This document shows, piece after piece, positions 1 to 7,759 of a stretch of 24,815 bases of DNA (positions within the stretch are counted from its first letter, which is position 1; each line of letters starts with the position of its first letter). Where the stretch lies: the NCBI GenBank assembly GCA_002329665.1, contig DCTV01000036.1, positions 1 to 24,815 of the forward strand, in the 5' to 3' direction. Position numbers and translations under genes: made by a program. This DNA comes from Christensenella sp. UBA1431. GTDB lineage: Bacteria > Bacillota > Clostridia > Christensenellales > UBA1431. The notes beneath the pieces are model-generated. The model was not told the origin of the DNA, made no database searches, and saw only the letters and a list, made by a program, of their open reading frames with translations.

Positions 1-1
1 C

Positions 2-982
2 ACCAAGGTGGAGCGCGGGGGGCGTGTCTTCCCGGAGTCGGACAGGGCGGCGGATGTGGCCCGCGCGCTCGAAAGGCTCGCGCGGGAAGCGGGCGCGCGC
101 GTGATGACTGGGGCGCGGGTGGAAAGCGTCGCCGCCCCGGAAGGCGCCGTGGAATCGGTCCGGCTATGCGGCGGGGAGACGGTGCGCTGCCGCAGCGTCA
201 TCCTGTGCACGGGAGGCGAGAGCTACCCGGCCACCGGCTCGACCGGCGACGGCTACAGGATCGCGCGCGCGCTGGGACACAGTATTACGCCGCTTCGTCC
301 CGCGCTCGTCGCAATCAGCCTTAAAGACCCCTTCGTCGCGGACCTGGAAGGGCTCTCGCTGAAAAACGTCCGGCTTTCGCTGTTGCGGAAAGGGAAGACG
401 GTGTTTTCCGAACTCGGTGAAATGCTCTTCACCGAAAAGGGGATCTCCGGACCGCTCGCGCTGGCCGCGTCCAGCCATATGAAACAACCAGCGCGCGAAT
501 ACGCGATCGAACTGGACATGAAGCCGGGACTGGACCTCGGCAGGCTCGACCGCCGGCTGCTTCGGGACTTTGGCGCGTATTCCAACAGGCAGTTTAACAA
601 CGCGCTGGGAGGCCTCCTGCCGGGCAGGCTCATACCGGTGTGTATCCGGCTTTCGGGCGTCGATCCTCTCAAGCCGCTGCACCAGGTCACGGCCGGAGAG
701 CGCGCGCGTCTCGCGGGCCTTCTGAAGCGGTGGAGGCTGCAACCGGAAGCCCTCGGCCCTATAAAAGAGGCGATCGTCACGAGCGGGGGCGTGCGGGTCC
801 GGGAAGTCGACCCGAAGACGATGGAGTCCAGGCTGGTTTGCGGCCTGCATTTTGCGGGCGAGGTCCTCGACGTCGACGCGCTGACGGGAGGATACAACCT
901 CACGATCGCTTTATCCACCGGGCACGCCGCCGGGTCGCACTGCCTGGGCGGCGCTCCGGAAGAAACATATTTGCCTAACTAA
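2..982 (+). CDS. NAD(P)/FAD-dependent oxidoreductase, HI0933/YhiN family (5' truncated)
   Basis: The reading frame is open to the left edge, so the N-terminal FAD-binding GxGxxG part lies outside the window; 326 residues remain. Seen directly: the family signature ERGGRVFP near the left end, a second nucleotide-binding stretch around CTGGESYPATGSTGDGY, and a C-terminal stretch with GEVLDVDALTGGYN followed by a small-residue helix, which closes the FAD site in this family. Family members are cytosolic flavoproteins whose substrate is not established, so no reaction is assigned. The gene lies about 80 bases before cmk in the same direction, an arrangement seen in other Clostridia, and may be cotranscribed with it. 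The stop is TAA. Family assignment is firm; physiological role is unknown. Confidence 0.85.
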   Translation, partial: TKVERGGRVFPESDRAADVARALERLAREAGARVMTGARVESVAAPEGAVESVRLCGGETVRCRSVILCTGGESYPATGSTGDGYRIARALGHSITPLRPALVAISLKDPFVADLEGLSLKNVRLSLLRKGKTVFSELGEMLFTEKGISGPLALAASSHMKQPAREYAIELDMKPGLDLGRLDRRLLRDFGAYSNRQFNNALGGLLPGRLIPVCIRLSGVDPLKPLHQVTAGERARLAGLLKRWRLQPEALGPIKEAIVTSGGVRVREVDPKTMESRLVCGLHFAGEVLDVDALTGGYNLTIALSTGHAAGSHCLGGAPEETYLPN

Positions 983-1064
983 CCGCAGTGAGCAGGGAAG
1001 CCGCGCAACCGCGTGATTTATACATAGGATTGATTGAATAGCATCGATAAACGGGGTCTTTGTA

Positions 1065-1736
1065 ATGGAGCATATCGCCATCGCAATCGACGGGCCTGCG
1101 GGCTCGGGCAAGAGCACGGCGGCCAGGGAGGTCGCAAGAAAGCTGGGGATCACCTACCTGGACACGGGGGCGATGTACCGGAGCGTCGCGCTGAAGGCGC
1201 TGAAAAACGGCATCGATCCGCGGGATAGCGCGTCGGTGACGGCGCTGCTGCCGGATACCGACCTTCGCATACGCATCGAAGACGGCGTGCAGCACTTCAT
1301 CCTCGACGGGGAGGACGTGACCGGGCAGATACGCACGCCCGAAGTGTCGCGGGGCGCCTCCGACGTCGGCGTGAACCCCGCCGTACGCCTGTTCCTCGTG
1401 GCGATGCAGCGGGAGATCGCAAAAGGACAGGACGTGGTGATGGACGGCCGGGACATCGGCACCTACGTCCTCCCGGACGCGCCGTTCAAGTTCTTTTTGA
1501 CGGCTGATTCGAAGACCCGCGCGCTGAGGCGCTATAACGAACTGTTGGAAAAGGGGACCGACAAGACTTTCGAAGCGGTGCACGAGGAACTGCTCGCCCG
1601 CGACGCGAACGACTCGGGCAGGGAATTCGCGCCGCTCAGGGCGGCGGACGACGCCGTCCTCATCGATACCACGGACCTTACGGCCGGGGAAACCGTGGAA
1701 CTGATTCTGAATACGGTACAGGCAGGTAAAAAATAG
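1065..1736 (+). CDS. cmk: Cytidylate kinase
   Basis: A 223-residue protein of the usual bacterial CMP kinase length. It phosphorylates CMP and dCMP to the diphosphates with ATP in the cytosol, recycling pyrimidine nucleotides. The P-loop GPAGSGKST is at residues 10-18, the YLDTGAMYR substrate-binding segment at 31-39, and the DGRDIGT motif at 127-133; the Arg-rich lid follows at about 150-160. The ATG start places the P-loop at the normal distance from the N-terminus, although the ribosome-binding site is weak. Its stop TAG shares a base with the GTG start of the downstream acyltransferase, so the two are probably translationally coupled. Context (cmk, plsC, ispH-rpsA) supports the call. Confidence 0.95.
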   Translation: MEHIAIAIDGPAGSGKSTAAREVARKLGITYLDTGAMYRSVALKALKNGIDPRDSASVTALLPDTDLRIRIEDGVQHFILDGEDVTGQIRTPEVSRGASDVGVNPAVRLFLVAMQREIAKGQDVVMDGRDIGTYVLPDAPFKFFLTADSKTRALRRYNELLEKGTDKTFEAVHEELLARDANDSGREFAPLRAADDAVLIDTTDLTAGETVELILNTVQAGKK

Positions 1737-2353
1737 TGTTTTACAGGTTCATGCGCCAGCTTGGCAAAATCTTCGTTTACGTCCTGATCCGTCCTCGCGT
1801 GAGGGGGCGCGAAAACGCCGGGATAAAGGGCAATACCATCATCCTGTGCAACCACCTCAAGCTAAGGGACCCCATCATCCTCGCCGTGCTATTCAAGCCC
1901 CAGATTTATTTCATCGCCAAGGAAGAACTCTTCCGTTCGCGGATCCTGGGGTGGTTTCTCAGGAAGGCGGGAACGTTCCCTGTCAAAAGGGGCGGCTCCG
2001 ACATCGAGGCTGTACGTACCTGTCTTGACATATTAAAGTCGGACGGGGTGCTGGGCGTCTTCCCGGAGGGCACGCGTTCGAGGACGGGCGAACTGGGGGA
2101 GTTCGAGCCGGGCGCCGCCATGTTCGCATTGAAGACCGGGGCGACCGTGGTCCCCGTGGTGATCCACAACCGGTATTCATTTTTTAAAAGGCCGTACATA
2201 ACGATCGGCGCGCCCCTGGATATGGGGCGTTTCACCGGCATAAAGCGTACTGCGCAGGTCATAGCAGACGCCACAAATCATTTTGAAAGCAGCTTTTTAA
2301 AACTGAAAAGCCTGCCTTGGGAGGGGAAACAACATGCACGTGCTCGTTGCTGA
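1736..2353 (+). CDS. plsC: 1-acyl-sn-glycerol-3-phosphate acyltransferase (PlsC family)
   Basis: A 205-residue LPLAT-family acyltransferase that would add the second acyl chain to lysophosphatidic acid to form phosphatidic acid at the inner face of the membrane. The catalytic HX4D motif is H40 to D45 (NHLKLRD), and the acceptor-binding FPEGTRS block is at residues 109-115. An N-terminal hydrophobic stretch (about residues 10-20) and other apolar segments fit membrane association. The start is GTG overlapping the cmk stop by one base. The 3' end runs 20 bases into ispH-rpsA, implying coupled translation. The exact acyl donor and acceptor cannot be read from sequence, so PlsC is a family-level call. 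Confidence 0.88.
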   Translation: MFYRFMRQLGKIFVYVLIRPRVRGRENAGIKGNTIILCNHLKLRDPIILAVLFKPQIYFIAKEELFRSRILGWFLRKAGTFPVKRGGSDIEAVRTCLDILKSDGVLGVFPEGTRSRTGELGEFEPGAAMFALKTGATVVPVVIHNRYSFFKRPYITIGAPLDMGRFTGIKRTAQVIADATNHFESSFLKLKSLPWEGKQHARARC

Positions 2354-4667
2354 AAACGCCGGGTTCTGCTTCGGCGTCAGGAACGCTATCGATTCGATCG
2401 AAGCGCACCTGGGACAGGGCCGCCCGGTCTGTACGCTCGGCCCGATCATCCACAACCCGCAGGTCGTCGAGGACTTGAGAAGGCGGGGCGCCTATCCCGT
2501 CGACAGCGCGGACGAGATCCCGGACGGAGCCATCGCCGTGATACGTTCTCACGGAGTCGGTCCCACGGTGTACGAAAGCTGCGCCCAGCGCGGCCTCGAG
2601 GTCGTCGACGCCACGTGCCCGTTCGTTAAGCGCATCCACAACATGGTCAGGGACCACCACGAAAAGGGCCATGCCATCGTCATCGTAGGGAAGCGCGACC
2701 ACCCCGAGGTTCAGGGGATCAACGGCTGGTGCGGCGGCATGGCGCATATCGTGAACTCGAAAGAGGAGGCCGAAGCGCTGCCGCCTTTGAAAGACGCTTG
2801 CGTCGTCGTGCAGACCACCGTTTCTCCCGGCTTTTTTCGGGACATACTAGGAATCATAGAGCCGAAGCTCGAGGACGCCAGCATATACAATACGATCTGC
2901 AACACGACCGGACAGCGGCAGGCGGCGGCGGCCGACCTCGCCCAAAAATCCGATGCCGTCATCGTAATCGGCGGGCTCAACAGTTCTAACACCGGGGAGC
3001 TGTACAACCTCTGCAATAAGTATTGCGAAAAGGTTTTCCGGCTGGAGAAGGCGGAGGACGCAGGGCGCATTCCTCTTGAAATTATCGGCTCAGATGATAT
3101 AATAGGTGTTGTTGCCGGTGCTTCCACACCGGATTGGATGATTAGGGAGGTTGTACGAATAATGAGCGATCTCAATCTTGCCGATTATCAGGGTTCAGAC
3201 AAGCCTGATGATTCGGTGGCTCAGATGGGAGAGACGGTTGTTGAACCCCAGGCTGACGCGGAACCGGCCCACCCCGAAGCGAACATGACTGAACAGATGC
3301 CCGAGGAAGAGTCCCGGGAAGCCCAGGAGTCCCAGGAGTCCCAGGAAGCCCAGGAGCCTCAGGAACCCCAGGAAGCTCAGGAGCCTCAGGAGCCCCAGGA
3401 AGCCCAGGAGCCCCAGGTAAAAGAAGCTGCGGAAGTAAAGGAAAACGAAACCTCTGCCAAGGATGTGACCGCCAAAGAAAACAATGTTTTCCTCGAAGGC
3501 ATAGAGAAAACGCTGGTGCGCATCAGGCCTGGGCAGATCATCAAGGGCACGGTCGTACAGGTCAGCGACGACGAGGTGTGCGTGAACATCGGTTACAAGT
3601 CAGACGGGTTCATCCGCCGCAACGAACTGTCTTCCAATCCGGACGACAACCCTGCCGACATCCTTAATCCGGGCGATGAAATCGACGTGGAAGTGCTGAA
3701 GGTAAACGACGGTGATTCAACGGTCCTGCTGTCCCGGAAGCGCGTGCTGGAGAAAAAGTTCTGGGATCAGCTCATTGTCGATAAAGAAAACAATGTCGAA
3801 TTCGAGGGGATCTGCAAAGAAGTCGTCAAGGGCGGCGTAATCGCCAGCATCAACGGGGTACGAACGTTCGTGCCCGCATCGCACCTGTCCCTCAAATACG
3901 TCGAAAACCTGGAAATCTACGTCGGGACGACATTAAGACTGCGCATCATCGAAGTGGACAAATACAAGCGCAGGGTGGTCGCGTCTCAGAAGCTGATCCT
4001 TCAGGAAGAGTCGAAGCGGAAAAAGAAGGAGCTCTGGGAGTCGCTCGAAGCCGGGCAGACGATACACGGCATCGTGCGCAGGATCACCGATTTCGGCGCC
4101 TTCGTCGATATCGGCGGCATCGACGGCCTGCTGCACGTCACGGACCTGTCGTGGCACCGCGTCCGCCATCCGTCCGACATCGTTTCGATAGGGGAGGAAC
4201 TCGACCTTAAGGTGCTCAGCGTCGATCCGGAAAAAGAACGCGTATCCCTGGGGCTCAAACAGCTCCTGCCCGATCCCTGGACGCTGACCGCCCAGAAATA
4301 CCCTGCCGGCAGCATCATCGAGGGAAAAGTGGTCCGCATCGTCAGCTTCGGCGCCTTCGTTTCCGTGGAACCGGGCATCGACGGCCTGATCCATATTTCG
4401 CAGGTCTCGACGCACAGGGTCAACAAAGTCGAGGACGAGCTCACCGTCGGCGACATCGTCCGCGTAAAGGTGCTGGACGTGGACCCGCAGGCCAAACGTA
4501 TCAGCCTGAGCCGCAAGCAGGTCATCGCACAAGAACAGTCCTCGGCGAGCTTCGGGGACGATGTGGCCGGATTCGACTCGGCGGACATCGATATCCCGCC
4601 CATCCAGCAGGGTTCCGTCACAATCGGGGACATGTTCCCGGACCTGAAAAAGAACGAGGAAGAATAG
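2334..4667 (+). CDS. ispH-rpsA: IspH (HMBPP reductase) fused to ribosomal protein S1
   Basis: A 777-residue bifunctional fusion known from other Clostridia. Residues 1-282 are IspH, the last MEP-pathway enzyme, which reduces HMBPP to IPP and DMAPP using a [4Fe-4S] cluster. The three cluster cysteines are C12 (GFCFGV), C95 (DATCPFV) and C189 (ICNTTGQRQ). Residues 283-385 form an acidic low-complexity linker that includes eleven XQE triplets. Four S1 RNA-binding domains follow at about 399-470, 486-553, 571-642 and 657-727, then a short acidic tail. S1 binds mRNA on the small ribosomal subunit; four domains is fewer than the six of Escherichia coli. A strong GGGAGGGG site precedes the ATG. There is no stop or frameshift between the halves, so the fusion is not an artefact of frame calling. 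Confidence 0.95.
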   Translation: MHVLVAENAGFCFGVRNAIDSIEAHLGQGRPVCTLGPIIHNPQVVEDLRRRGAYPVDSADEIPDGAIAVIRSHGVGPTVYESCAQRGLEVVDATCPFVKRIHNMVRDHHEKGHAIVIVGKRDHPEVQGINGWCGGMAHIVNSKEEAEALPPLKDACVVVQTTVSPGFFRDILGIIEPKLEDASIYNTICNTTGQRQAAAADLAQKSDAVIVIGGLNSSNTGELYNLCNKYCEKVFRLEKAEDAGRIPLEIIGSDDIIGVVAGASTPDWMIREVVRIMSDLNLADYQGSDKPDDSVAQMGETVVEPQADAEPAHPEANMTEQMPEEESREAQESQESQEAQEPQEPQEAQEPQEPQEAQEPQVKEAAEVKENETSAKDVTAKENNVFLEGIEKTLVRIRPGQIIKGTVVQVSDDEVCVNIGYKSDGFIRRNELSSNPDDNPADILNPGDEIDVEVLKVNDGDSTVLLSRKRVLEKKFWDQLIVDKENNVEFEGICKEVVKGGVIASINGVRTFVPASHLSLKYVENLEIYVGTTLRLRIIEVDKYKRRVVASQKLILQEESKRKKKELWESLEAGQTIHGIVRRITDFGAFVDIGGIDGLLHVTDLSWHRVRHPSDIVSIGEELDLKVLSVDPEKERVSLGLKQLLPDPWTLTAQKYPAGSIIEGKVVRIVSFGAFVSVEPGIDGLIHISQVSTHRVNKVEDELTVGDIVRVKVLDVDPQAKRISLSRKQVIAQEQSSASFGDDVAGFDSADIDIPPIQQGSVTIGDMFPDLKKNEEE
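3318..3416 (+). repeat. In-frame XQE coding repeat in the IspH-S1 linker
   Basis: A 9-base-period repeat encodes successive A/S/P-Q-E triplets (residues 329-361 of the fusion), with CCCAGGA and GCCCAGGAG-like units recurring. The region is a likely site of slippage and copy-number variation between strains. It separates the iron-sulfur enzyme from the RNA-binding half and probably acts as a flexible spacer (inference). Confidence 0.9.
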
Positions 4668-4736
4668 GAGTCGCCGGCCCCATCGGTGGGTGCCTGGAAT
4701 CTATAGCCCATAATATCAGCTTTGCTATTAAATCAG

Positions 4737-4768
4737 AAGCCGGGCGCTGTTTATGCGTGCCGGCTTTT
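4737..4768 (+). terminator. Rho-independent terminator after ispH-rpsA
   Basis: AAGCCGG pairs with CCGGCTT with an inner CGC/GCG pair and a short loop, followed by TTTT. It lies about 70 bases after the fusion stop codon and is correctly oriented for the plus-strand operon. Confidence 0.75.
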
Positions 4769-4871
4769 CGTTTGCGTTCAGTCCGCTTTCGCGGCAGGAG
4801 TAACAAGCTCTGCGTCCGGCAGCCCATCTAGGGATGGCGCGACAGGTTTTTGTTATTCCCGATAATTTTGG

Positions 4872-5010
4872 ACAGAAAACCGCCGACAAATCCCGAAGGG
4901 TTGCCGGCGGCCTAAAAAAGCCCGCTTGATTAAGCGGCATACAGAACCGCCGGCAGTTCCAATGGGGTTTGCCGGCGGCCTTTGCTGACAAACGGTTTGC
5001 CAGCAGCCCG
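4872..5010. repeat. Three related GC-rich palindromes (REP-like)
   Basis: Hairpin 1 (4880-4910) pairs CCGCCG with CGGCGG, with inner CAA/TTG and CCC/GGG pairs. Hairpin 2 (4947-4978) pairs CCGCCGGCA with TGCCGGCGG. Hairpin 3 (4984-5004) pairs GCTG-CAAAC with GTTTG-CAGC. The right arms share a GGTTTGCCGGCGGCC-like core, with two substitutions in the third copy, and copies 1 and 2 are both preceded by CAGAA. They lie just downstream of the minus-strand tRNA-Trp. They could be intergenic palindromic repeats or RNA processing and stabilising hairpins. Confidence 0.75.
4914..4938 (-). terminator. Rho-independent terminator for tRNA-Trp
   Basis: Read on the minus strand, CCGCTT pairs with AAGCGG around a four-base loop, followed by GC and a run of six T. 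It lies about 75 bases beyond the 3' end of the minus-strand tRNA-Trp and is the first T-tailed hairpin in that direction. Confidence 0.8.
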
Positions 5011-5012
5011 TG

Positions 5013-5085
5013 TGGCAGGGGCAGAAGGACTTGAACCCTCAAAAACGGTTTTGGAGACCGCTATGTTACCATTACATCATGCCCC
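5013..5085 (-). tRNA. tRNA-Trp (CCA), copy 1
   Basis: Read on the minus strand, the acceptor AGGGGCA pairs fully with TGCCCCT, followed by discriminator G and an encoded CCA end. The anticodon stem GCGGT/ACCGT encloses loop CTCCAAA, giving anticodon CCA for UGG codons. The T arm is GAGGG-TTCAAGT-CCTTC. The D stem ATGT/ACAT is AU-rich and places A10-T25 where most tRNAs have G10-C25. A36-A37-A38 in the loop fits the MiaA recognition rule. It has its own consensus promoter and terminator, so it is a single-gene unit. Its D, variable and T arms differ strongly from the second tRNA-Trp at 17.4 kb. Confidence 0.95.
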
Positions 5086-5121
5086 TATAAACGCTTCGTC
5101 AGCGGATTTGACAACGCTAAG

Positions 5122-5150
5122 ATTATATATTATGGCCGGTTCTTTGTCAA
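5122..5150 (-). promoter_or_regulatory. Consensus sigma-A promoter of tRNA-Trp
   Basis: On the minus strand a perfect TTGACA (5150-5145) and a perfect TATAAT (5127-5122) are separated by exactly 17 bases. The predicted start is about 30 bases upstream of the tRNA 5' end. A full-consensus promoter fits a heavily transcribed stable RNA. Confidence 0.9.
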
Positions 5151-5163
5151 TATCGGAGGGGAA

Positions 5164-5182
5164 GGCGCCGTCCCCCGGCGCC
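5164..5182. repeat. GC-rich inverted repeat between divergent promoters
   Basis: GGCGCCG (5164-5170) pairs perfectly with CGGCGCC (5176-5182) around a five-base C-rich loop. It sits in the untranscribed gap between the tRNA-Trp and proC promoters, so an RNA terminator role is unlikely unless there is readthrough. It may be a protein-binding site or chance GC structure. Confidence 0.5.
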
Positions 5183-5221
5183 GCCCATTGACGCATACGC
5201 CCGCCGGGCAGCGTGCCCTGG

Positions 5222-5250
5222 TTGAAAACCTGCCGCTTTATGGGTATAAT
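5222..5250 (+). promoter_or_regulatory. Sigma-A promoter of proC-rnhA
   Basis: TTGAAA (5222-5227) and a perfect TATAAT (5245-5250) are 17 bases apart. The start would fall near 5257, leaving a 50-base leader that ends in the strong AGGAGGG ribosome-binding site of proC. Confidence 0.88.
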
Positions 5251-5308
5251 GGGCATAAATAGTATCACGTTCACAGACAGACGGCCAGCAATAATAGGAG
5301 GGTAAAAC

Positions 5309-6124
5309 ATGGCAATTGATCCGGGCCTCGGCCTGATCGGCGGGGGAAACATGGGTCGGGCGATCATGACCGGCGTAATCCGAAAAGGGCTGATGTCCCC
5401 TGAAAACATCGGCGTATATGATGTCGATACGGACAGGCTGAACGCGCTCGCAAACGAATTGGGGATCCGCCCCGAGAGGTCGGCTTCGGAACTCATACTG
5501 GGCAGCCGCATGGTCTTGATGGCAATCAAACCCAACGTCCTTCAAAACGTCCTGGGCGTTTTACAGGACGAACTCGAAAACAAGGCGGTCGTATCCATTG
5601 TCGCCGGTTTCTCGAAACGGAACCTTCAGGCCCTCGTACCGGCATCGTGCAGGCTCCTTCGCGTGATGCCCAACATGCCGGCCATGGTAGGGCAGGGGAT
5701 GACCGTTTTCGAGGCGGATCACAGCCTGAACGCAGAGGAACTCAAAGCGGCAAGGGCGATCTTCGAATCCGTCGGGCTTGTGGAAACCATGCCTTCTTCC
5801 CTGATGGACGCGGTCACCGGCGTGAGCGGAAGCGGTCCGGCCTACGCGTTCATGTTCATCGAGGCGATGGCCGACGCCGCCGTGCTCAACGGCCTCCCGC
5901 GAGACAAGGCGTACCGGTTTGCCGCCATGACGGTGCTGGGCTCCGCCGCGGCCGTCCTGGAAACCGGCGTGCATCCGGCGGAACTGAAGGACCGCGTTTG
6001 TTCGCCGGGCGGCACCACGATCGAAGCCGTATACGCGCTCGAATGCGGAGGCATGCGGGCGGCCGTGATCGACGCCGTGAACGCGGCCGTTGAAAAGTCG
6101 GGGGAGCTTAGAAAAAAATCGTAG
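5309..6124 (+). CDS. proC: Pyrroline-5-carboxylate reductase
   Basis: A 271-residue enzyme that reduces 1-pyrroline-5-carboxylate to proline with NAD(P)H, the last step of proline synthesis in the cytosol. The N-terminal Rossmann motif GLIGGGNMGRAI covers about residues 7-19. The dimerisation and active-site half contains VTGVSGSGPAYAF followed, further on, by the family signature VCSPGGTTIEA. The start is fixed by AGGAGGG six to seven bases upstream of ATG. It begins a short operon under its own promoter and is followed 19 bases later by rnhA. proA and proB are not in the window. Confidence 0.96.
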   Translation: MAIDPGLGLIGGGNMGRAIMTGVIRKGLMSPENIGVYDVDTDRLNALANELGIRPERSASELILGSRMVLMAIKPNVLQNVLGVLQDELENKAVVSIVAGFSKRNLQALVPASCRLLRVMPNMPAMVGQGMTVFEADHSLNAEELKAARAIFESVGLVETMPSSLMDAVTGVSGSGPAYAFMFIEAMADAAVLNGLPRDKAYRFAAMTVLGSAAAVLETGVHPAELKDRVCSPGGTTIEAVYALECGGMRAAVIDAVNAAVEKSGELRKKS

Positions 6125-6143
6125 CACGGGGAAGGACGGACGC

Positions 6144-6608
6144 ATGAAGAATGTCCGGATCTATACCGACGGGGCCTGTTCGGGAAACCCGGGTCCCGGC
6201 GGCTGGGCGGCCATACTGATCTATCAGGAGGTCGAAAAGGAGATCGCGGGGTTTGTGGAAGAAACCACGAACAACCGCATGGAACTCACCGCCGCCCTCG
6301 AAGGCCTCAAGGCGCTGAAACAACGGTGCAGGGTCGGCTTATACACGGACAGCGCATACGTGCACAACGCGTTTACGAAGGGCTGGACCATCAGCTGGGA
6401 ACTCAACGGTTGGAAGACAGCCAAAAAAGACCCGGTGGAGAACCAGGACCTGTGGAAGCTGCTGATCCATTACGCCAATAACCACGAGGTCACGTGGTAC
6501 AAGGTCAAGGGCCACGCGGACAATCCGTACAACAACCGCTGCGACGAACTCGCGCGCAGGCAGATAACGGATCACGCGAAAACGAAGGGGGAAGAGACGG
6601 CCAGATAG
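6144..6608 (+). CDS. rnhA: Ribonuclease HI
   Basis: A 154-residue RNase H that cuts RNA in RNA:DNA hybrids, including primers and R-loops. The metal-binding and catalytic residues are all visible: D9 (YTDGACSGNPGPGG), E47 (NRMELTA), D69 (YTDSAYV), H124 (VKGHAD) and D134 (NRCDELA). I chose the ATG at 6144, preceded by GGGGAAGGA, over an upstream in-frame start at 6090 that would overlap proC and add residues not seen in the family. A basic-protrusion-like segment around WTISWELNGWKTA is present. No N-terminal hybrid-binding domain is seen. Confidence 0.95.
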   Translation: MKNVRIYTDGACSGNPGPGGWAAILIYQEVEKEIAGFVEETTNNRMELTAALEGLKALKQRCRVGLYTDSAYVHNAFTKGWTISWELNGWKTAKKDPVENQDLWKLLIHYANNHEVTWYKVKGHADNPYNNRCDELARRQITDHAKTKGEETAR

Positions 6609-6627
6609 TGATGCCGTTTGGATTGCC

Positions 6628-6669
6628 TGATATACTATGCGCTAAAGGACGCTTTTGCGTAGAATACGC
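6628..6669 (+). promoter_or_regulatory. Extended -10 promoter and palindrome before the recombinase-lexA pair
   Basis: TGATATACT (6628-6636) matches an extended -10 element (TGn plus TATACT) with no good -35. Downstream, GCGTA (6657-6661) and TACGC (6665-6669) form a perfect inverted repeat around GAA. This places a possible repressor site at about +14 to +26. It does not match the GAAC-N4-GTTC box known for LexA in Bacillus. Confidence 0.45.
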
Positions 6670-6693
6670 CAGGGGGAAAGGGGTGAACGGGCC

Positions 6694-7746
6694 GTGGCCG
6701 ACACGTCGGGCTATCGCTCCAGGCTGCACAAGGAAAAAACGCTGCACCTGCGGGCCCTGTTAAATGAACTCCCCGGCTTTTGCCGCGATTTTTTCCGCGG
6801 GATCGAACCGGGCACGTCCGTGCTGACGCGCATCGGCTACGCCTACGACCTGCGCCTGTTCTTCCGGTTCCTCAAAGAATGCGTCCCGCCGTTTAACGTC
6901 AAAGAAACCCTGGACCTCGCCGCCTCCGACCTCGAAGCCGTCGAACGGCGGCACATCGAGATGTTCCTCGAATACCTGAACTTCTACGAAACCGACGAGA
7001 AAGAGCACGAGAACCACGAGCGCGGCAAGGCCCGTAAGCTTTCTACGCTACGTAGTTTCTTCAAATACTATTTCAAGACCGAGGCGCTTTCAAGGAACGT
7101 GGCCGCGCTGGTGGACATGCCCAAAACGCGCGAAAAGCCGATCGTGCGCCTGGAGCCGGACGAGGTCGTGAGGCTCATCGAGGCCGTGGACAACGGCACC
7201 GACCTGACCCCGGCGCAGAAGAAATACCACCGCTTCACGAAACGGCGCGACCTCGCGCTGCTGGTCCTTCTTCTTGGGACGGGGATGCGCATCAGCGAAC
7301 TCGTGGGGATAGACCGTAACGACGTGGATTTCAGCGTCAACGGCGTCAGGATCACGCGCAAGGGCGGCAGCCAGGTGGTCGTGTACTTCGGGGACGAAGT
7401 CGAGCGGTTCCTGAAGGACTATCTCAGGGAGCGCGAAGCGATACAGCCCCGCCCCGGCCACGAGGACGCGCTGTTTCTGTCGCTCCAGAAACGGCGCATC
7501 TCGGTACGGGCGACGCAGGACCTCGTGAAAAAATACGCAAAGGTCGCCGCTCCGCTGAAGAAGATCTCGCCGCACAAGCTCCGCTCGACCTACGGCACGA
7601 TGCTCTACGAGGAAACCGGCGACATCTACCTCGTCGCCGACGTCCTCGGGCACAGGGACGTAAACACGACCCGAAAACACTACGCGTCCGTAAGCGACGA
7701 CAGGCGGCGCATGGCCGCGCGCGTCGTCAAACTGCGCGACGAATGA
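6694..7746 (+). CDS. Xer-like tyrosine recombinase
   Basis: About 350 residues from GTG at 6694, which follows a GGGAAAGGGG stretch; a TTG at 6655 in the same frame is an alternative that adds 13 residues. The N-terminal half is a SAM-like core-binding domain (about residues 25-135) and the C-terminal half is the catalytic domain. In the numbering from 6694 the active-site set is complete: R199 (GTGMRISEL), K223 (ITRKGGS), H294 and R297 ([10 protein letters not shown]), H320 (LGHRDVNTT) and nucleophile Y330 (KHYA). Such enzymes perform site-specific recombination by a 3'-phosphotyrosyl intermediate. It may be the chromosome-dimer resolvase, but a dif site is not visible here. It ends 13 bases before lexA and is probably cotranscribed. 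No excisionase or att repeats indicate a mobile element. Confidence 0.85.
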   Translation: MADTSGYRSRLHKEKTLHLRALLNELPGFCRDFFRGIEPGTSVLTRIGYAYDLRLFFRFLKECVPPFNVKETLDLAASDLEAVERRHIEMFLEYLNFYETDEKEHENHERGKARKLSTLRSFFKYYFKTEALSRNVAALVDMPKTREKPIVRLEPDEVVRLIEAVDNGTDLTPAQKKYHRFTKRRDLALLVLLLGTGMRISELVGIDRNDVDFSVNGVRITRKGGSQVVVYFGDEVERFLKDYLREREAIQPRPGHEDALFLSLQKRRISVRATQDLVKKYAKVAAPLKKISPHKLRSTYGTMLYEETGDIYLVADVLGHRDVNTTRKHYASVSDDRRRMAARVVKLRDE

Positions 7747-7759
7747 AAGGGGCGGGCTG

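Larger units (their letters stand above)
4668..5012. other. Non-coding region between ispH-rpsA and tRNA-Trp
   Basis: About 345 bases with no supportable gene. In order it holds roughly 70 bases of unassigned sequence, a terminator for the ispH-rpsA message, about 100 bases with no recognised signal, then the set of palindromes and the minus-strand tRNA terminator listed separately. Confidence 0.8.

Noticed and set aside
164..918. Long minus-strand open frames opposite the flavoprotein
   Set aside because: GC-rich coding DNA gives open antisense frames; they lack motifs and overlap a clear family member.
3318..3416. Frameshift or assembly error in the repetitive IspH-S1 linker
   Set aside because: The frame stays open and both flanking domains are intact in the same frame, matching a known fusion.
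6090..6143. Upstream start of RNase HI overlapping proC
   Set aside because: The added residues do not resemble the family N-terminus, and ATG at 6144 has its own site.
6694..7746. Integrase of a mobile element using the nearby tRNA-Trp as attachment site
   Set aside because: No direct repeat of the tRNA 3' end, excisionase or cargo was seen, and the gene sits between rnhA and lexA in a housekeeping run.
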